A stretch of DNA of 64,000 nt. It comes from Hyphomicrobiaceae bacterium (GTDB lineage Bacteria > Pseudomonadota > Alphaproteobacteria > Rhizobiales > Hyphomicrobiaceae). The DNA lies in contig JALHMB010000002.1 of assembly GCA_022844275.1 (NCBI GenBank), positions 496,001-560,000 of the forward strand. Direction: 5' to 3'. Position 1 is the first letter of the stretch, and each line of letters begins with the position of its first letter. A program made the translations under genes and the position numbers. This document shows positions 62,928-64,000 of the stretch, one piece after another. The notes below the pieces were generated by a model. That model was given only the letters and a program-made list of their open reading frames with translations, was not told the DNA's origin and did no database searches.

Positions 62928-64000
62928 TCATTGAAAGCGGATGGGGGCGATGTAGGCGCGCTGGTCAGCGGTAAGGCCTGGTGGCGGTGGTGGGAAAGCG
63001 GCCAGCCGAATGAGAAGGAGGGCAGCGTCGTCGAGCTGCGGACGGCCGCTCGACTTCACGATCTCTGCTTTGACGAGCGCGCCACGGTCGTCGAGCGTGA
63101 GCCTGACAACGACGGTGCCTTTGGCCTGGAGGGCGGAGGCGCGCGCTTTGGCATCACGCTGATCGACAGCGAGCAAGGCGGATTGGACGGCGACGCCATA
63201 GGCGTGGATGTCCCCGGGGCTTGCGGCTGCGCCAGCCGCCCGTACCGCCTGATCCGGCGCCGTCCCATGAGAAGCGTCACCGCCAGCAGCGACGGCGGCG
63301 GGCGACGGGGGCGTCGGAACTACCTCCTCTGGCTTGTCCTCAATCGTTTTCTCGGGAGGCGCAGGAGCAGGGGGCGGCTCGACGACGGCGAGCTTGGTTT
63401 CCTCCGGCGGCTTTGGTGGGCTCGTGATCCGGGGAGCCTCTTCCGGCGCTGCTACGGGCGCCCCTTCCAAGGGTGCCGCAAGCTTCGGACCGAGTTCAGC
63501 CTCGTCGGGGCGTGGCTGCTCATTCGGGGTCTCCTGATACGCGGCCTTTTCCGGGGCTGGTGCGCTCGGTGTGCTGTCCTCGCCGGGGTTGGGAGCAATG
63601 TTTGATGGGGCTGCCTGTGCGGCTTCGTCCGCGGGCTGGCGCGTGGCGATGGCGCTTGCGGGGACGATCGACACGCTGATCGCGTCTAATTCCGTGCCAC
63701 CATAGCCGAACTCGACGGGGGGCGTCGAGACGAGTGCCAGCAGCACGGCAACGTGTGCGCCACACGCCGCGATGACGGAAGCCGTGTGGCGGATGGGATG
63801 GCGCACCACGATGGCGGGTGCGCGCGCGGGATCGCCAGGTGGCAGCGTCAGCGGAATTTCCGCGCGGTCGGCCGATGCAGCAACGCCAGACGCCGGCTGG
63901 CGGTCGGGATCCAGAAGCAGGGGCGTCGTCGCGCCAGCGACTTCCGCGAGCACATCTTCAGAGCGCGTCGGACGGGTGTCGCCGAGCGGTGGCAGCGGCG
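62928..64000 (-). CDS. TonB family protein (N-terminus cut by window edge)
   Basis: The frame is open to the last base, so the true start may lie outside the window; a GTG at 63953 would give 341 residues. A membrane segment (SVIAACGAHVAVLLALVS) is followed by a long Pro/Glu/Ala-rich periplasmic linker (PPPAPAPPEKTIEDKPEEVV). The C-terminal TonB domain reads KGTVVVRLTLDDRGALVKAEIVKSSGRPQLDDAALLLIRLAAFPPPP. It should transmit proton-motive force to TonB-dependent receptors, perhaps including the receptor at the other end of this window. ExbB/ExbD are not in view. Confidence 0.87.
   Translation of the reverse strand, partial: PLPPLGDTRPTRSEDVLAEVAGATTPLLLDPDRQPASGVAASADRAEIPLTLPPGDPARAPAIVVRHPIRHTASVIAACGAHVAVLLALVSTPPVEFGYGGTELDAISVSIVPASAIATRQPADEAAQAAPSNIAPNPGEDSTPSAPAPEKAAYQETPNEQPRPDEAELGPKLAAPLEGAPVAAPEEAPRITSPPKPPEETKLAVVEPPPAPAPPEKTIEDKPEEVVPTPPSPAAVAAGGDASHGTAPDQAVRAAGAAASPGDIHAYGVAVQSALLAVDQRDAKARASALQAKGTVVVRLTLDDRGALVKAEIVKSSGRPQLDDAALLLIRLAAFPPPPPGLTADQRAYIAPIRFQ

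Overview
The window is about 64 kb of high-G+C bacterial chromosome. It most likely comes from an alphaproteobacterium of the order Hyphomicrobiales (Rhizobiales). The support is gene content and order: an NDUFS4-like complex I accessory subunit, CpdR next to an N-formylglutamate amidohydrolase, a DUF4167 protein beside prmC/prfA, dapA-smpB-NYN-folK-rpoZ-rsh, a type II lumazine synthase behind an FMN riboswitch, and two likely ECF-type (GGAAT/C...CGTT) promoters. The genus cannot be named from sequence reading alone. No prophage, insertion sequence, CRISPR array or rRNA operon was seen. The only tRNA found is tRNA-Gln(CUG).

Layout. Bases 1-6502 hold an iron-acquisition and extracytoplasmic flavin cluster: a TonB-dependent catecholate-type receptor (cut by the left edge), a SEL1-repeat protein, a PepSY membrane protein, DUF2271, DUF4198 and ApbE. 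Bases 6510-20008 are mixed metabolism: a methyltransferase, two M20 peptidases, NDUFS4-like, an NrtR/NadQ-type regulator, pyruvate phosphate dikinase, an Omp25-like porin, a luciferase-like oxidoreductase, a beta-keto-acid cleavage enzyme homologue and glycerate 2-kinase. Bases 20099-22808 hold an ECF sigma/anti-sigma pair divergent from a secreted subtilase. Between them lies a near-perfect palindrome that carries one ECF-type promoter on each strand. Bases 23357-32259 contain small secreted and hypothetical proteins, prmA, two DUF1801 proteins, a D-threonine-aldolase-like enzyme, a dehalogenase-like HAD, a PfpI protein, YggT, and a mobA / degenerate subtilase / extensin-like row.

Bases 32394-46814 are the core block: a lytic transglycosylase, dapA, smpB, an NYN protein, folK, rpoZ, rsh, pdxJ, acpS, a ZapA-partner-like coiled coil, zapA, a GDPD and a HAD phosphatase. 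Bases 46950-58933 hold the translation genes (DUF4167, prmC, prfA), a RodZ-like protein, cpdR, an N-formylglutamate amidohydrolase, FMN riboswitch-ribH2, an RluC/D-type pseudouridine synthase, crcB, accA, a MaoC-like hotdog protein and a ComM/YifB ATPase. The right end has an FMN-dependent alpha-hydroxy-acid dehydrogenase, a small Lys-rich secreted protein, an SbmA/YddA-type ABC transporter and a TonB-family protein cut by the right edge.

The strongest candidates for new biology are: the symmetric ECF promoter shared by the sigma operon and the poly-Asp subtilase; several family members that have lost key catalytic residues (a cysteine-free peroxiredoxin, a subtilase without its serine, an ABC ATPase with altered Walker B and H-loop, a beta-keto-acid cleavage homologue without its Zn-binding Glu); and paired palindromic intergenic repeats, one pair of which supplies the stop codons of both flanking genes.
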